Both the position numbers and the translations under genes were made by a program. The notes beneath the pieces are model-generated. The model worked only from the letters and a program-made list of their open reading frames with translations. It did no database searches and was not told where the DNA came from. A DNA stretch of 64,000 nucleotides, from positions 434,001-498,000 of the forward strand of contig JARUHG010000002.1 in assembly GCA_031216755.1 (NCBI GenBank), read 5' to 3'. Shown here one piece after another: positions 56,661 to 64,000 of the stretch; position 1 is the first letter of the stretch, and the number at the start of each line of letters is the position of its first letter. The stretch is from Lysobacter arvi (GTDB taxonomy: Bacteria; Pseudomonadota; Gammaproteobacteria; Xanthomonadales; Xanthomonadaceae).

Positions 56661-56954
56661 TCAGGTCGCCGCTGCCGGTGCGATGACTTGTGCGATCAGT
56701 GCCAGGGCCGCGACCGCGCTCCAGACGAACACGTACCGCAGCGCGGCGCGACGCGCGCGCCTGCGGCGGTACTGCCTGTGCGGGTCGGGCGTCTTCGAAT
56801 CGACCGCGGCATCAGCGTAAGTATCCCGCGAGGAGCCGCCGGCGTAAGTCGTTCCCACCCCTGGCCCCTTGGACGCGCGTCCGATGCCGTACGTAGAAGA
56901 AGAAGCGCCCCGGCCCAGCAAGCTCACCCGCTCACGGTGACGGCCTGATTCCAT
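56661..56954 (-). CDS. Possible small membrane protein, low support
   Basis: 97 codons from ATG 56954: a Gly/Ser-rich N-terminus (GRGASSSTYGIGRASKGPG), a basic run [15 protein letters not shown] and a C-terminal helix VFVWSAVAALALIAQVIA. The basic-then-hydrophobic order is plausible for a tail-anchored membrane protein. There is no clear ribosome-binding site and no known family; overlapping ORFs exist on the other strand. Confidence 0.35.
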   Translation of the reverse strand: MESGRHRERVSLLGRGASSSTYGIGRASKGPGVGTTYAGGSSRDTYADAAVDSKTPDPHRQYRRRRARRAALRYVFVWSAVAALALIAQVIAPAAAT

Positions 56955-57299
56955 TGCTGAGCAGCATCCTTGCTTGCGCATTGACCGGGCTGCCGGGGCG
57001 GACTAAAGCATCCGGCCTGAACCCACCGTGATGCCATCGGGCAATCGCGCTTCGCGGCGTAGGAAAATTCCTACAAGGGGCCGCGCTGTGATCGGCTGAT
57101 GGAAGTTCCGTCAGGAACCCGTCCGTGAGTTCGTGGACAGAACCGAGCAATTCTCTCCAAGCGAGCCAATCGAGGCTGCGCTAACCGAGGAGGTCGCACC
57201 CCTATCGGATTGAGCAGGCGTGTAAGCATCGACTGCCTGACCTTGAGCATCTCGCGTAGTCGAGAACCCGTGTCAGGCGCACTGGCTCCCGGCTGCCTA

Positions 57300-57599
57300 C
57301 AGCAACCCGTCGGGGTCGGGCAACCGAGTAGCCGGCTTTGCATACTGGGGAACGCTGGCGGCCGCGGTGTTGTCCGGCAATCTGGCGGGCGCGGGGCTAA
57401 CGCTCGGTGGCGGAGCGAGCGCCAATGCCTTGGCACGGGCAATGACCAATCCTCGGTTCGTGCATTGGCTGGCGGGGCCACCGAACTCCCGAGCGGCGCG
57501 ATAGCGGCTCAGCTCCCGATCCTGCGCGCTATTGCAGAGGACGACCCCGACGTCGCCGAGATCGCCGATAGCTTGGATGATCGGACTAAAACCAAGTGA
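57300..57599 (+). pseudogene. Remnant of a phage-type protein, frameshifted
   Basis: One frame reads NRVAGFAYWGTLAAAVLSGN, GGGASANALARAMTNPRFV, HWLAGP up to about 57,480. A second frame then takes over (ELPSGAIAAQLPILRAIAED, then DPDVAEIADSLDDRTKTK and TGA at 57,599). The 'NPRFVxWLA' plus 'LPxGAxAAQLxxL' series is typical of the C-terminus of large phage internal or tail proteins. One frameshift joins the two halves. No intact phage structural gene is nearby. Upstream, 56,955-57,300 holds nothing I can name. Confidence 0.5.
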
Positions 57600-57786
57600 T
57601 GAGGATGCCGGAGACCCCGCCGGCTAAACCAAGCGTGCACCCGATCAGCAGCAGCGGCCACCGTAGGTCGCCCCGCCGCTCTCGCGGTTCGTTCGGCGTC
57701 AGGTAATTGGTGTCTCGCCAGTCCTTCACGGGTGTCCTCTCCGGGTGGGGCAGCTTCGGCTGCCTCGCCTGCATCGTAGCAAGCAC
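57586..57786 (-). CDS. Small hypothetical membrane protein
   Basis: 66 aa with a charged N-terminal part (PKLPHPERTPVKDWRDTNYLTPNEPRERR style) and a single C-terminal helix WPLLLIGCTLGLAGGVSGILI. Not recognised. It is convergent with and overlaps by 14 bases the end of the phage remnant. Support is moderate. Confidence 0.45.
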   Translation of the reverse strand: MLATMQARQPKLPHPERTPVKDWRDTNYLTPNEPRERRGDLRWPLLLIGCTLGLAGGVSGILITWF

Positions 57787-57839
57787 GAACCGTGCGGGTA
57801 GCCCGCCGGTCGGATGTCTAAAATAGAGGGGAAATAGAC

Positions 57840-58331
57840 ATGGCAGAGCGGCATTACGGGGCTAACCGCTCCCAGCGCGCTAGGCGTGCCAGCCATCCAC
57901 GGATCGACTACTACCCATCCGTGGCCTCCTTGGCTGCCATCTCAGAGAAGCGCGGCCAGTTCTATCCGCTCAACACCAACAGCGGCGTCATCGACGCGAT
58001 CATCGCCGAGTGGGCCGAGCTGACCGGAATAAACAATCAATCGAAATCAAATCCCATGACTTCGGGCCGGGTGCCGGAGTTATTGGACGCTATGCGCGCG
58101 CGAACGACTTCGGCGGCGTCCGGTCCTCAGAACAGGCCAAATCAGGAGCGGGTGGTGTGCGGCGCCAAGACCCAGGCGGGCCATCCATGCAGGGGCAAGA
58201 GCATGCCGGGCAAGAGGCGGTGCAAGTGGCACGGCGGCTGTAGTACAGGGCCGCGGACGACTGAGGGGCGGGCCAGGGCGCTGGCGAACCTGCGGCAATT
58301 CGCGCAGCAGGATCAAGGCGTTACGGGTTGA
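57840..58331 (+). CDS. Phage-type small protein with HGGxSTGP motif
   Basis: 163 aa with a strong ribosome-binding site (GAGGGG about 12 bases before ATG). The C-terminal segment VVCGAKTQAGHPCRGKSMPGKRRCKWHGGCSTGPRTTEGRARAL carries two Cys, Cys-x-Trp-His and the HGGxSTGP(K/R)T motif of a small zinc-binding family seen mainly in phages and mobile elements. The N-terminal half is unrelated and basic. Role unknown. With the neighbouring remnants it indicates a phage-derived region. Confidence 0.65.
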   Translation: MAERHYGANRSQRARRASHPRIDYYPSVASLAAISEKRGQFYPLNTNSGVIDAIIAEWAELTGINNQSKSNPMTSGRVPELLDAMRARTTSAASGPQNRPNQERVVCGAKTQAGHPCRGKSMPGKRRCKWHGGCSTGPRTTEGRARALANLRQFAQQDQGVTG

Positions 58332-58415
58332 GTCAATTGGTCAAGCTCGCCGAGGCGATTCGGGCGTTTCCTTTGTTAAGCTGGCTCCGCGAATGGAATC
58401 TCTAGGGAGTGATCG

Positions 58416-58976
58416 GTGCTTCCGCCCTTGACGTTATCTGGCGTACTGCCGCCGTTTCAGCCAGAACTCGATCCAACCATTTCGGCGGGTAGATCTCCCT
58501 ACCTCGTCCCTCCAGAAGATCTGGTCGCAGCATTTGCGACGAGTCCGGAGCGAAGATTGTTGCTGCGCGACCTCTTCGAGTATCGAAGGCAGCTCCGTGA
58601 ACTGGGTCTTCGAGATGCCTTCCAGTGGATCGACGGAAGCTTCCTGGAAGATGTCGAAATGCAACGAGGCCGCCCGCCTGGAGATATTGATTTAGTCACA
58701 TTCTTCGTCCGACCTGTTGATGCGGTGGGCCAGGAGGAGTGGGGCGCTTTCGTGGCCGAACATGCTGCAGCTTTCGAGGCCGAGGGATTGGCGTTGGATT
58801 GTTATGCCGTGGATATGTCTGTTCCGCCTGCCGTTGTCGTGCGGCAAACAGCGTATTGGTATGGTCTCTTTTCCCATCAGCGCGAAACGGCGCTATGGAA
58901 GGGAATGGTTCAGTTGGATCTGGCCGCTGACGACACCGCAGCGCTCACGATGATTGAGGTGCTCGATGCCAACTAA
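58416..58976 (+). CDS. DUF6932 nucleotidyltransferase-like protein
   Basis: 186 aa from GTG 58416, with AGGGAG six bases before it. The start GVLPPFQPELDPTISAGRSPY and the core FQWIDGSFLEDVEMQRGRPPGDIDLVTFF give the 'GSF...DxD' pattern of minimal nucleotidyltransferases; the DUF6932 family has the same arrangement. Codon use is AT-richer than core. Its stop overlaps the next gene by 11 bases (58966-58976), so the two are a translationally coupled pair. By analogy with MNT proteins it may be an antitoxin-like modifier; that is inference. Confidence 0.68.
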   Translation: MLPPLTLSGVLPPFQPELDPTISAGRSPYLVPPEDLVAAFATSPERRLLLRDLFEYRRQLRELGLRDAFQWIDGSFLEDVEMQRGRPPGDIDLVTFFVRPVDAVGQEEWGAFVAEHAAAFEAEGLALDCYAVDMSVPPAVVVRQTAYWYGLFSHQRETALWKGMVQLDLAADDTAALTMIEVLDAN

Positions 58977-59934
58977 ACTCAAACGTGAAGAGGTTTCGGC
59001 AGAACGGGCCACCGTTGCGGCCTTACTTGCGCAGGCCAACGATGTGGGCGATCTGCTGGGCGCTAGGCAATTCGAGCGGCGGCTACGCGCGCTCGATGCT
59101 GAGATGGTTGAGCTGGGTCAGGTGCAAGAGCGAAAGGCTTCTGCTGCCTTATTCTTCGGCGGGCCAAAGGTCGCTGGCTCACGAGGTATTGAAGCCGAGT
59201 TCGCCGGCGAGGCGCTTGAGAGATTCCAGGATCTCGTGTCGAAAAGTTTTGCCCGACGGGAGCTTGGGAATCTGGCAGCCCGAGGGCGGGTTCCGATTCG
59301 GTCAGACTCTAAGCTCATGGTGACCGCCGTAACTCGGGGGTCGTTCGGCTTTGTCTTGGAAGAGGTCGGCGATCAGGAAGAGGCCCTCCGCACACAGCTA
59401 AACGAAGTGGTCGGTGATGTGGTGGACTTCGTCGCCCAAGTTTCTGATCCGGCCGAGGAGGTATTCCTGGAAGCCGTAGCTGACGTCGATGCCAGGACGC
59501 TCATCGCGATTCGTGAATTCTTCAACACCCTTTCCGGGGCACAGGCCACTCTCCGCATTGTGGAAGGGGATAGGGAGGTGGCTCTGGGAAGAGACGACGT
59601 CCAGCGTGGCAAGGAGCGCACGGAAGGGTTGGAGGTTACGGAGACCGAATCTGTGCGGTTGCGAGGGCTGCTACTTGGCCTGCTTCCCGTTCATCGGCGT
59701 TTCGAGTTCGTGCTCGAGGGCGAGGTCGAGGCTATTTCGGGAAAGGTCGCTGCGGATGCCAGCCGCGCACTGGGGGATCAGGTATTGGTTGGTCAGCACC
59801 CTGTTGGCCGCCGCTGGGAAGCCGAATTCGATGTGAGAGAGGTGACACGCCCTGGGCGCCCTGCCCGCAGGTTCTACACCTTGCTGAGTCTCATCAGGGA
59901 ACTTGAAGAGCCTGCCGGCCCAGCAGCCGAGTAA
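58966..59934 (+). CDS. Hypothetical partner of the DUF6932 gene
   Basis: 322 aa from ATG 58966. An N-terminal coiled-coil region (SAERATVAALLAQANDVGDLLGARQFERRLRALDAEMVELGQ) is followed by an alpha/beta body with FFGGPKVAGSRGIEAEFAGEALERFQDLVSKSFARRE and VTAVTRGSFGFVLEEV, and a C-terminal OB-like stretch (RRFEFVLEGEVEAISGKVAAD). I do not recognise the family. Coupled by overlap to the DUF6932 gene, and of the same AT-richer composition. The pair is the core of a candidate toxin-antitoxin or defence module. Confidence 0.6.
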   Translation: MPTKLKREEVSAERATVAALLAQANDVGDLLGARQFERRLRALDAEMVELGQVQERKASAALFFGGPKVAGSRGIEAEFAGEALERFQDLVSKSFARRELGNLAARGRVPIRSDSKLMVTAVTRGSFGFVLEEVGDQEEALRTQLNEVVGDVVDFVAQVSDPAEEVFLEAVADVDARTLIAIREFFNTLSGAQATLRIVEGDREVALGRDDVQRGKERTEGLEVTETESVRLRGLLLGLLPVHRRFEFVLEGEVEAISGKVAADASRALGDQVLVGQHPVGRRWEAEFDVREVTRPGRPARRFYTLLSLIRELEEPAGPAAE

Positions 59935-59984
59935 CCGCAACTGGCTGTGGCTGGGCTTCAGTAAATTGGTGGTGATGGGCCGCC

Positions 59985-60209
59985 TCAATTCCGCCAAGTC
60001 TGCCCAGTCTCCTGGTCGAACCAGCGTTTCACCTCATCGCTTACTGGCATCACGCTGCGGAACTGCAGCAGGTTCGGCCAGTTCTGCTGCAGCCATGAGT
60101 GGAAGTCGGAGAAGTACAGCTCCCCTTTGGGTATGTTCCGGTGCTCCTCTTTGTTGCACCACTGGCCGATCAGATAACGGATCTGTCGCTCTGCCTCAGG
60201 CTTCTTCAT
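59985..60209 (-). CDS. Small conserved-looking hypothetical protein
   Basis: 74 aa: KKPEAERQIRYLIGQWCNKEEHRNIPKGELYFSDFHSWLQQNWPNLLQFRS. A soluble, mixed charge protein with no signal. Last gene of a three-gene minus-strand operon; its start overlaps the GNAT gene's end by 14 bases. Composition and length fit small mobile-island proteins. Not assigned. Confidence 0.55.
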   Translation of the reverse strand: MKKPEAERQIRYLIGQWCNKEEHRNIPKGELYFSDFHSWLQQNWPNLLQFRSVMPVSDEVKRWFDQETGQTWRN

Positions 60210-60864
60210 ACGGGTACGTTACCGTGGTGTTGAGTGGGAGTGCGCTGACCATCAGCCCTTCACCGATGATCGGCTTGAAGCCGGCCCTGCGGTAGTAACG
60301 AACTAGCTTTGCGCGGTCACGGGCAAACCGGGCCGGGCCTTCGTCTACACGCCCCTCCCACTGAACCGGAAAGGCTTTCAGAGCGGCAAGTTCGCAGCCC
60401 TGCCCGATCCCTTCACAGGCGAGTCTGATTGCCTGTAGCCCCAGCCCGTGTCCGCGATAGGGTTGCTTGATGCTCAGGCGCCCCAGAACAAGGAGGCGGC
60501 AGAGTTCGACTCCGGTATATCGCTCTAGGGCGGGTCTGAACCAGCCCGTTCGCGGGGTGAGCAGTTCGCAAAAGTGAGCCAGGCTGCTGTCTACCCCATC
60601 CAGTACGTCAAGTGGAGACGTTCCGGCATCTGAAGCCGCCTTCAAGTCGGCCACGTACATCGACATATCGCCGATAGGGACGTGGTAGTCCGGCCCTGAG
60701 AGGAGCTGTCCTTCATATGAAAGGACGTACTGTCCAGGCTCGCCGTGCTTTCGATACCGATGTCCAACCACGACCTTGAGATCGAGGATGCAGGAGTCGT
60801 AGCCCTCACGTAGCTCTGGAGGGCGCTTTCGGGACTTCGGATTCGTAAGGCCGATTGCAGACAT
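60196..60864 (-). CDS. GNAT-fold acetyltransferase-like protein
   Basis: 222 aa from ATG 60864. The central segment LCRLLVLGRLSIKQPYRGHGLGLQAIRLACE contains the acetyl-CoA loop (Q/RxxGxG/A as YRGHGLG) after a strand, and LVRYYRRAGFKPII matches GNAT motif B. The N-terminal 90 residues (RYRKHGEPGQYVLSYEGQLL) are extra. Substrate unknown; GNAT toxins that acetylate aminoacyl-tRNAs exist but nothing here shows that. Transcribed with the downstream 74-aa gene and the upstream nuclease-like gene. Confidence 0.65.
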   Translation of the reverse strand: MSAIGLTNPKSRKRPPELREGYDSCILDLKVVVGHRYRKHGEPGQYVLSYEGQLLSGPDYHVPIGDMSMYVADLKAASDAGTSPLDVLDGVDSSLAHFCELLTPRTGWFRPALERYTGVELCRLLVLGRLSIKQPYRGHGLGLQAIRLACEGIGQGCELAALKAFPVQWEGRVDEGPARFARDRAKLVRYYRRAGFKPIIGEGLMVSALPLNTTVTYPYEEA

Positions 60865-60890
60865 GGCGCACCCGCAGAACGTGTTGGATG

Positions 60891-61673
60891 TTAACGCGCT
60901 TCCGTAGGGGGCGCGGGATCCTCCGCCGGTTCCGCCACTCCACAATCTGCGAGCCTTACCGCTCGACGCCGTGACCGCCCAAAGAACCAGGTCTGGTCGA
61001 ACGGGCTCGTCACGGATCGCGCCTGCTCGGCTGTGGGCGGATCAAAGAACTGAGACGGCGTGGATCCATCTGCGACGATGAGCAGCCAGACCTCATCGAC
61101 CTGACTCCGATACCGAGGCAATCGAGGCGCTTTTGCATCGACACGAGCCTGGAGCACCTTCGCATTGGCATCCGCGACCCAGCCACTTCCTGATGGCGAC
61201 CATAAGGCTTCCGTGGGTACGCCAGTAACCCGGATTCCAATGACGGCTTCCATCAGAGGGACCCAGTCTGCGTCCGGGCTAGGCCACGATGCGGATTGCC
61301 ACACGACCGGACTCATTTCCAGAACGAGCCCGGCAATTTGGCGCGCCACGTCGGCACGATTCAAGTTTCTTGGTAGCTGATCCCGGAAGGTCACGCGCAC
61401 TAGCAACGGTCTATCGCTTGCGGCCCTGAACTGGGCCCATGCCGCAAATACGATTTCACGCGCAGCACGTTCGTTGGCCTGCATTGAGGACGGATTGGCG
61501 CCGTCCTGTATATACAGCTCGGTCACTTCGACACCGATCGCCCGCGCCGCGTGCTTGATGACAAAATCCGGCGCCTCGCGATCGTCTTCAATAATGTCGG
61601 CGGGAAGTTCGATGGCTTCCAGGAAGCGCTCCAACATAAAGCGTTCGCGGGCCTTCTTCTTTTGGTGCTGCAC
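60891..61673 (-). CDS. Hypothetical protein, possible PD-(D/E)xK-like nuclease fold
   Basis: 260 aa. The N-terminus has ERFLEAIELPADIIEDDREAPDFVIKHAARAIGVEVTELY: a PDF turn followed by GVEVTEL, which recalls the PD...(D/E)xK beta-hairpin with Glu-Val-Thr in place of ExK. A later strand is QVDEVWLLIVADG, and the C-terminus TSPFDQTWFFGRSRRRAVRL is basic. If the fold is right the usual lysine is missing. First gene of a three-gene operon beside the broken integrase. Confidence in the fold is low. Confidence 0.5.
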   Translation of the reverse strand: MQHQKKKARERFMLERFLEAIELPADIIEDDREAPDFVIKHAARAIGVEVTELYIQDGANPSSMQANERAAREIVFAAWAQFRAASDRPLLVRVTFRDQLPRNLNRADVARQIAGLVLEMSPVVWQSASWPSPDADWVPLMEAVIGIRVTGVPTEALWSPSGSGWVADANAKVLQARVDAKAPRLPRYRSQVDEVWLLIVADGSTPSQFFDPPTAEQARSVTSPFDQTWFFGRSRRRAVRLADCGVAEPAEDPAPPTEAR

Positions 61674-61691
61674 ACCGATGGCCTTTGACGG

Positions 61692-62621
61692 TTAACCCGC
61701 CTGCAGATCGCCTTCCTCATCATAGCGATGGCAGTGCGTCGGTGGCTTGCGGCCGTACACCTTCCGCACATACCGCCCGCGCCCATCACCGTGTCCGAGG
61801 TCGATCGAAGTCAGGGCTTCCGCTTCCTTCTGGCTGAATCCCTCGGCCTGATACAGATCCATCATGTCGCATGCGTAGGCATACCTCAGGGTGTGCGCCT
61901 GGATGCGGACCTGCCCCGTGACCTCCCTGTGCATGGTGTTCGCGTACCACTTCATGGCCGCCTTCAGGGGGGGGCTGTCGATGACCTTTCCCCCTCGCTT
62001 AGCGGCTACCACCAACGCTTCCCGAACGGCCTCCAGAGCCTTCACCGCGTCCGCTGGGCGCGACTCCCTCCGGCGTCCTCCCTTCGTCCCATGGATCACG
62101 GTGACGCGCATGCCAGCGGCCAGATCCTGTTCCCACGTCCGAAGGCTAGGGCCTGCCCGTAGTGACTCGGCACCCCGGAGGCCAAGCCACCGTTAGAGTT
62201 TCAGTGCAGCGGCAACGCCCTCGTCTATGCCGGCAGCAATCCCCAGCGCCTCCTGGAACTCCTCGTCGGTCGCGGCGACCTTCGTACCATCCCGGCAGCT
62301 GCCATCGATCCCCAGAGCCTTGTTGCTCATCGTGGGAGAGTCCGCCGCCTGATGGCGGCCGACGGCCCGCATTGCTTCCCGGATGTGAGCCGCCTCGTTC
62401 TGGAACGTCCGGACAGACAGGCCCTCGAATTTGCGCTGCTCAAAGTAGAGCGCAATGTGCTTCTCCCGCAGGCCGCCCACATCAGGGACCTGATACCCGC
62501 AGCCATGCAGGAAACCGAACGATCGCTCCATGGTTTTCATCCTGGCCTGCTTGGTCGGGTGGGCACCGCTGCCCTTGGCCGCGCCGCGCGCTGCCGATAC
62601 CGCTTCCGTCTTCTTGCTCAA
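61692..62621 (-). pseudogene. Tyrosine recombinase/integrase with one in-frame stop codon
   Basis: 309 codons in one frame, broken only by TAA at 62193-62195. The N-part (MSKKTEAVSAARGAAKG, TMERSFGFLHGCGYQVPDVG) is the SAM-like core-binding domain. After the stop the catalytic domain continues: RWLGLRGAESL (box-I Arg), VTVIHGTKGGRRRESRP, IQAHTLRYAYACDMMDLYQ (HxLRY), SIDLGHGDGRGRYVRKVYGR (GHG and the likely nucleophilic Tyr). Restoring CAA at the stop would give ALKLQRWLGLR, normal for this integrase group. It probably moved the 57-62 kb region. Confidence 0.85.
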
Positions 62622-63392
62622 ACGTCCGGTCCTCGGTGTTGCCGGTCAGCCGACTGGAGCGCCCCCACCAGCCACCGGAGTGGCCTTAAAAAAAGAGATG
62701 ACGAAGTAGGTCACCCGGGGGCGGATCCAATCGCGCTGACCGGCTCACCAGAGGGTGAGTGCCGAGCCCCTCAGCACGTCAGGTGGTCCTGCGAGCTGCC
62801 GCGGGTGCGGTAGTGGGGCGTCCCGAATGGGAGCGATTGAAGCCATGGGTGTCTTCTCCGGACGCTGAGCGCGTCGATATGGGCGGCGCGAGGTGGGATG
62901 CCTCGGGCAGCAACGTGGACATATGTGGACATGTGTGACCGCATGGGCGCGGCGTTTTGTCAGGCCCTAAAGGACCATTGCTAACAACGCGTATCAATCG
63001 AGCCGTGGCGTCTCAGGAAGCCGACCGGCTGAATTAAATCAATCAATCAAAGGCGGCCGAGCCGCCTGAGAACAAGGCGTATCAGTGAGGGCGTCCGTGG
63101 CCGCTTTAGGCGCTTGGTACGCAGCTTCACAATCTCAATTGCTACGTCCCGGCGGCTGTGCGCTAGGCGTAGCGGGCGAAATGACGGGTAGGGATGACCC
63201 TACTTAGTCGCGTCACTTTCTCAGGTGTGTCGGCACGAACGGGCCGGGCGTTGGAACTAGATGACAGCTTAGCCGGACGTTGGCATCTGCCAAGCCCGCT
63301 AACCGAGCCGATTTTCTTCCGGTTGGAGGTCGTCGCACGGCACGAGACGCCAACCGGCTGAGATGCCGGCACCAACAATAGAGAAGGACCCG
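62622..63392. other. Region upstream of the broken integrase without a gene
   Basis: About 770 bases. No ORF of either strand has conserved features or a ribosome-binding site. It includes a G+C-rich hairpin GGCGGC-CGA-GCCGCC at 63052-63066 beside an AT-rich stretch (AATTAAATCAATCAATCAAA, 63032-63051), which on the minus strand has the form of a weak terminator. The integration end of the island may lie here, but no direct repeat of useful length was found. Confidence 0.35.
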
Positions 63393-63662
63393 ATGGACTT
63401 TGATCGCTGGTATCGAAAGACCGAACGTAAGGCGGCCGCCCGAATGTGGCAGGGCGTGGTCGTGGCCTTCGTGGGGATGATGGCCTCGGGCTTCCTCGCC
63501 AAGATCGGCAACGAGGCGGCCAGCCTGGTGCGCCCGATCTTCGAGGTGTTCGCGTGGATGCCGATCGGCCTGTTCGCCATTGCAGGCGCGCTGATGGCGA
63601 GTGGCGCATGGACCGTATGGCGGCTGCATTCCGATCCGGGCGCGCTGTACGAAAGTCGTTGA
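63393..63662 (+). CDS. Small two-helix membrane protein
   Basis: 89 aa from ATG 63393, which follows GAGAAGGA closely. Two hydrophobic segments, MWQGVVVAFVGMMASGFLA and MPIGLFAIAGALMASGAWTV, are linked by a short charged loop. The N-terminus is basic (RKTERKAAAR). Family not recognised. It stands between the island and tRNA-Phe and could be core or accessory. Confidence 0.55.
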   Translation: MDFDRWYRKTERKAAARMWQGVVVAFVGMMASGFLAKIGNEAASLVRPIFEVFAWMPIGLFAIAGALMASGAWTVWRLHSDPGALYESR

Positions 63663-63713
63663 TGCTCCTCGCGCTCCCCCGGTGCTCCCCCGGGCTTGGC
63701 GCTCAACCCAAAA

Positions 63714-63751
63714 CAAAAAGCCCAGTAAAGCCTGAGAGCCTTACTGGGCTT
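63714..63751 (-). terminator. Terminator of tRNA-Phe
   Basis: On the minus strand an 11-bp stem AAGCCCAGTAA / TTACTGGGCTT (63741-63751 and 63718-63728) is followed by a T tract (TTTTTG). It ends the tRNA-Phe transcript 12 bases past its CCA. Confidence 0.9.
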
Positions 63752-63762
63752 GCGTTTGATCA

Positions 63763-63838
63763 TGGTGGCCGGGGAGGGAATCGAACCCCCGACACGGGGA
63801 TTTTCAATCCCCTGCTCTACCAACTGAGCTACCCGGCC
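63763..63838 (-). tRNA. tRNA-Phe (GAA)
   Basis: Minus strand, 76 bases: acceptor GGCCGGG with CCCGGCC, D-arm GCTCAGTTGGTAGAGC, anticodon arm GGGGATTGAAAATCCCC with anticodon GAA, T-arm TCGGGGGTTCGATTCCC and an encoded CCA. The last 162 bases of the window beyond it show no gene. Confidence 0.95.
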
Positions 63839-64000
63839 ATTCCGCAACGGGCTGGCCGTGCGAGAAGCGGAATGATACGGACGGGCGAAGGAGTGTGCAA
63901 GCCGGATGCGTGCTGAACGGGTCCGGGTGTCGTGTCGGCGGCGCGGGCCGGCGGGTGCATCATGGCGCGACGGCCCGACCGCAGCCGCGCCGGCTGCAAG

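Overview
The window is a high-GC gammaproteobacterial chromosome segment of the Xanthomonadaceae type, most like Lysobacter or a close relative. The call rests on gene content and order: petBC-sspA-sspB, a FHA protein beside nadC, purEK, sodB-grxD, an Oar-like TonB receptor, a fimU-pilVWX-pilY1-pilE minor-pilin operon, and thrS-infC-rpmI-rplT-pheST-ihfA-merR. No 16S rRNA gene is present, so the genus is an inference.

Layout. 1-33,900 is core chromosome: the end of the cytochrome bc1 operon, SspA/SspB, NAD and purine synthesis genes, superoxide dismutase with a monothiol glutaredoxin, a large TonB-dependent receptor, the nucleotide nucleosidase PpnN, a LytS/AlgZ-type histidine kinase divergent from the type IV pilus minor-pilin operon, tRNA-Asn, a second FimT-like pseudopilin, uvrB, tRNA-Val, and the translation operon. 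That operon has a candidate threonine-codon leader with terminator before thrS, an AUC start for infC, and a separate promoter before rpmI.

33,937-39,726 is a genomic island in the 3' part of a tRNA-Pro(GGG) gene, bounded by a 49-bp direct repeat. It is AT-richer than its flanks, has no integrase left, and holds a truncated P2-type tail gene D and a two-gene HEPN/DUF4145 plus PIN_8 nuclease module. From 38.4 to 42.7 kb, overlapping and passing the island's right end, lie seven copies of a 26-30 bp palindrome in two sequence subtypes. Three small exported or membrane-protein genes are each bracketed by one subtype upstream and the other downstream. An intact IS30-family element has inserted at the centre of one copy. 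A decayed ligD remnant follows.

43.6-56.5 kb returns to ordinary chromosome: a Tat-exported beta-helix protein, two DUF1801 proteins, a multi-PAS histidine kinase, a cupin, a TraB/GumN protein, dxs, an HNH endonuclease, an acyl-CoA dehydrogenase and a lipoprotein. About 57.3-62.6 kb is a second mobile region: phage-like remnants, a DUF6932 nucleotidyltransferase-like two-gene module, a GNAT/possible-nuclease operon, and a tyrosine recombinase broken by one in-frame stop codon. The window closes with a small membrane protein and tRNA-Phe.

Best candidates for undescribed biology are the gene units bracketed by two palindrome subtypes (38.4-42.7 kb), the HEPN+PIN pair in the tRNA-Pro island, and the DUF6932 pair in the second island.
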